From NCBI RefSeq assembly GCF_905475395.1, contig NC_058338.1, positions 89,389,435 through 89,453,434 of the forward strand: 64,000 nucleotides of DNA. The letters run 5' to 3'. Numbering within the stretch: position 1 is the first letter of the stretch; each line of letters starts with the position of its first letter. A program made the position numbers and the translations under genes. Shown here in pieces: positions 61,157 to 64,000 of the stretch. Origin of the DNA: Chrysoperla carnea. Taxonomy: Eukaryota; Arthropoda; Insecta; Neuroptera; Chrysopidae. Below the pieces are notes generated by a model, which had not been told where the DNA came from, searched no databases, and was given only the letters and a program-made list of their open reading frames with translations.

Positions 61157-62276
61157 TTATTTACTCAATCATCATTACATAATATAAAACAAAGTCGCTT
61201 CCCGCAATCTGTCCCTATGTATGCTTAGATCTTTAAAACTACGCAATGGATTTAGATGTGGTTTTTTAATAGATAGAGATTCAAAAGAAAGGTTTTTATG
61301 TATAATACGTTCATAATATAGTAGAGACATGCTGATAATTTTAGAGATTTCTAATGTAATGTCGTAAATAAACACATTATTGTATTTAAAGGCATTCTGA
61401 AGTATATTTAGTATCAGCATTGCACCCATGCGAAGCCATCTATATAAGGTGTTCTATAATTAACTTCAAAAATCTTATTTTCCTAAATAAGCTTATAAAG
61501 ACGAACGAAAAAGTTATTTAAAAAAATTTTGATCTGACGCCGAATTTCCGAGAAAATAAACCAAAATAATTAATAAATTTATCCAACGACATATCACTTA
61601 GAAATAGAAGGATAACTTTATCGTGACTGGGTGGGGATAAATAAAAATTTTAAAAAGTGAGTTAGATAATTTGATAATTAAATGCAATGATAAAAACAAC
61701 AATTATTGCTGTCTTTATCGTTGCATTTAAAAAGGTGAAATAGATAATGTTATAATGAAATGCAACGATAAAGACATCCTTTTATTTATAAGTGTTTTGT
61801 CATTAAACAATTTTATGTATTGATTTAGATAATTATCTCGGAAATAGATCAAAATTTGATCATGACCTTTTTCGTTCGTCTTTATAAACAAGAAATTGGG
61901 AGTTCTACAGTTAATTATAAACACCTTAGGCACTTAGATGACAGACATACTCATCAACGTAGAGACAAAACCGCTGAACCTAGAATAATGAAATTTGGGT
62001 ATTTTGCAAATTATCACCTCATGTATAAATAGAGGTTGAAAGTTCGTATAGAGTAGGTGTTATTTTTTGTAAAAACACTCTTAAATGAAAATGACCAAAC
62101 ACGCATTTTATTTAGGGATTTTCAAGGTGCAGCCCCTAGAGTAAAAAATAAGGGTTGAAAGTATAAAAATAACAAAAAGATTGAAAAATCACGAAAGCTT
62201 TCAAAGAACGTCGAATTTTTTGTACAATTGCACTCGTTAAACCATTAAACATTTCAATAGTTAAACATTTCAATAG
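61157..62276. other. AT-rich intergenic DNA with a small hairpin
   Basis: A motif aaatgcaacgataaagac occurs three times within about 110 bp (61680-61790), once inverted, giving alternative hairpins. Nothing else was supported. Confidence 0.45.
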
Positions 62277-62301
62277 TTTTTTTTTTTTTTTTTTTTTTTT
62301 T
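62277..62301. repeat. 25-bp T homopolymer
   Basis: It follows two tandem copies of ttaaacatttcaatag. It could be a retroposon tail, but no element was recognised. Confidence 0.85.
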
Positions 62302-62527
62302 GAACACATGTTTGAAATGTTTAAAAAAACCTCAATTTTCCCTATTGCCAAACTTCATTTTATCAATCCTCCAATTTTCGCATCATTATGGCCTATATCC
62401 TAGAAAAAAACAAATATTTAATTTTTTTAGTATAATATTTCTAGAGTATAATATGTCGATAAAGAAGAATTATAATACAATAACTACAATAACTAATCAA
62501 ATGAATGGTCAAAATACTATTTATTTT

Positions 62528-63080
62528 TATACCATGTATATATGAAATATACATAGTATATTAAGTTTAGTCCAAAGTTTGTACGGCCTAAAAATATTCA
62601 TGCTACGAAAAAAATTTTGGTATAGGTGTTCATAGAATCACCTAATTAGTCGATTTCCGGTTGTCCGTCCATCCGTCCGTCCGTCTGTGGACACGATAAC
62701 TCAAAAACGAAAAGAGATATCAAGATGAAATTTTTATAGCGTACTCAGAACCTAAAAACTGAGGTCAAGTTCGTAAATGAGCAATATGGGTCAATTGGGT
62801 CTTGGGTCCGTTGGACCCATCTTGTAAACCGTTAGAGATAGAACAAAAGTTTAAATGTAAAAAATGTTCTTTATAAAAAAATAAACAACTTTTGTTTGAA
62901 ACATTTTTTCGTAAACATCACTGTTTACCCGCGAGAGCACAAATTGTATAGTATGTATTATATGGGAATATCAGTTATATATGTGTGACATGTATGTATG
63001 TGTAATGTGATAAAGTAATCAACACTGTCTATACATGGTATTTCAACAATTAAATCAGTCAATTGTTTGTTTTCACTTGT
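62528..63080 (+). mobile_element. Family C (HINE-like) element
   Basis: Complete copy from TATACCATGTATATATGAAA through an intact GTCC/GTCT run, to ctatacatggtatttcaaca, the hairpin and tttcacttgtt. Confidence 0.85.
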
Positions 63081-63280
63081 TTCCATTTAAATTCACAATA
63101 GATTAGGTCACTCTATACTTGCTACATAATACAAGTGCATGCAATATTCTTCACATGTGTCACAGTCTTATTAGGTGCAAATTTTATAGTATACATTAAT
63201 ATGGGAATATCAGTGTGTGTGTAGCTATTTAAAAGTGGATATCTTTTTTTATTAACGGGACGTCAAAAAACAAACGATTG

Positions 63281-63349
63281 CTTCATCAACACTGTCTATA
63301 CATGGTATTTCAACAATTAAATCAGTCAATTGTTTGTTTTCACTTGTTT
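63281..63349 (+). mobile_element. Extra family C 3' terminus
   Basis: Only the last ~70 bp of the family are present (atcaacactgtctatacatg to tttcacttgt), about 200 bp downstream of a complete copy. Confidence 0.75.
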
Positions 63350-64000
63350 TTAAATAAAATTTTATGTATTATTCATTGTTATAAAATCAGTTTAATATTA
63401 TTATGATAAATTATGGTAATGTTAATATTAAATTTTGTACGCTATTTAAAATTTTGAAAACAAAGATGGTCTGTTGACGACCCATACTACCTTAAAATCC
63501 ATGTAATTGCCCACAAAATGCCTAAACATATCATGAAATTCCCTATTTCTATCATTTCTTGTAACATATAGTACACTGCATTGGAAGGTTATCCTCCACG
63601 TGACTGAGTAGTTTTCACCCGAAATTCAATTTGATATTGTTAATAGTACTTGTTACAAAAGGGGAAACATTTTTTTTTCTGCTTAACGACCATACCAATA
63701 TAATAAGTATAACGCCTTTTTACAATTGAATTTATATCAAATAACGTGATTTAAAGCTTATTATTTTTATACACCAAACAATATTATATTGGCGTTGGTA
63801 GTGTAGCTTCTATTTACTGGTAGATTACTTTAATGATATTTGTATTTACATATGTAATATCAATTAAATGTTTCGAAGGGATTGAATCCTTTACGGTTTT
63901 TTTTATGGATTAATTTTTTTATGATTAATGAGAGAGTTATAAATCTTGAGATTAAAATTTGTAAAATAAAAAAACGAATTTATTTTAAGGATTTTAGTCT
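63350..64000. other. AT-rich DNA to window end
   Basis: No feature was supported. Confidence 0.4.

Overview
The window is strongly AT-rich nuclear DNA from an insect. This rests on spliced genes with GT-AG introns, arthropod-type protein sequences (a WHEP-less cytoplasmic TrpRS, an H2.0-type homeodomain, an HLH4C/NHLH-type bHLH) and a dense load of insect-type transposon relics. I cannot fix the order or species from the sequence alone. There is no sign of bacterial organisation, CRISPR or operons.

Layout. (1) 331-2954 (+): complete three-exon cytoplasmic tryptophanyl-tRNA synthetase, whose second intron is largely made of MITEs. (2) 3.0-13.6 kb: gene-free, repeat-rich. It holds a Penelope-like retroelement fossil with a GIY-YIG endonuclease, a ~280-bp tandem repeat array, and a near-perfect 1.46-kb palindrome at 10453-11912. 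(3) 13680-15227 (+): three-exon homeobox gene of the H2.0/HLX class; the exons join in phase and carry an eh1 repressor motif. (4) 16403-20367 (-): three-exon gene for a single-pass membrane protein that I do not recognise. (5) 26228-29320 (-): two-exon bHLH gene of the HLH4C/NHLH type. (6) 29.3-64 kb: essentially a gene desert with many transposon families and a 5'-truncated non-LTR retrotransposon at about 46.2-49.1 kb, plus a few weak exon candidates.

Repeat landscape. The most abundant family, about nine copies of ~550 bp, has a (GTCY)n microsatellite core, subterminal inverted repeats and a 3' stem-loop. This is the architecture of DINE-1-like, Helentron-associated elements (HINEs). A second family, about six copies of 0.5-0.63 kb, has TTAA-flanked terminal inverted repeats and a long internal foldback. 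Other families are a GGGAATATTCATG-TIR MITE, an 8-bp-TSD hAT MITE, a pogo-like relic, a GGTTAGG-ended element with a verified 11-bp target duplication, a 248-bp SINE-like insertion with a 13-bp target duplication, and several foldbacks. Many are nested, so relative ages can be read.

The identified genes have unrelated roles (translation, two developmental transcription factors, one unknown membrane protein), and nothing suggests they act as one pathway. I found no convincing novel multi-gene system. The strongest unusual signals are the young palindrome, the HINE-like family with apparent 3' read-through, the target-site events with empty-site evidence, and the unrecognised membrane protein.
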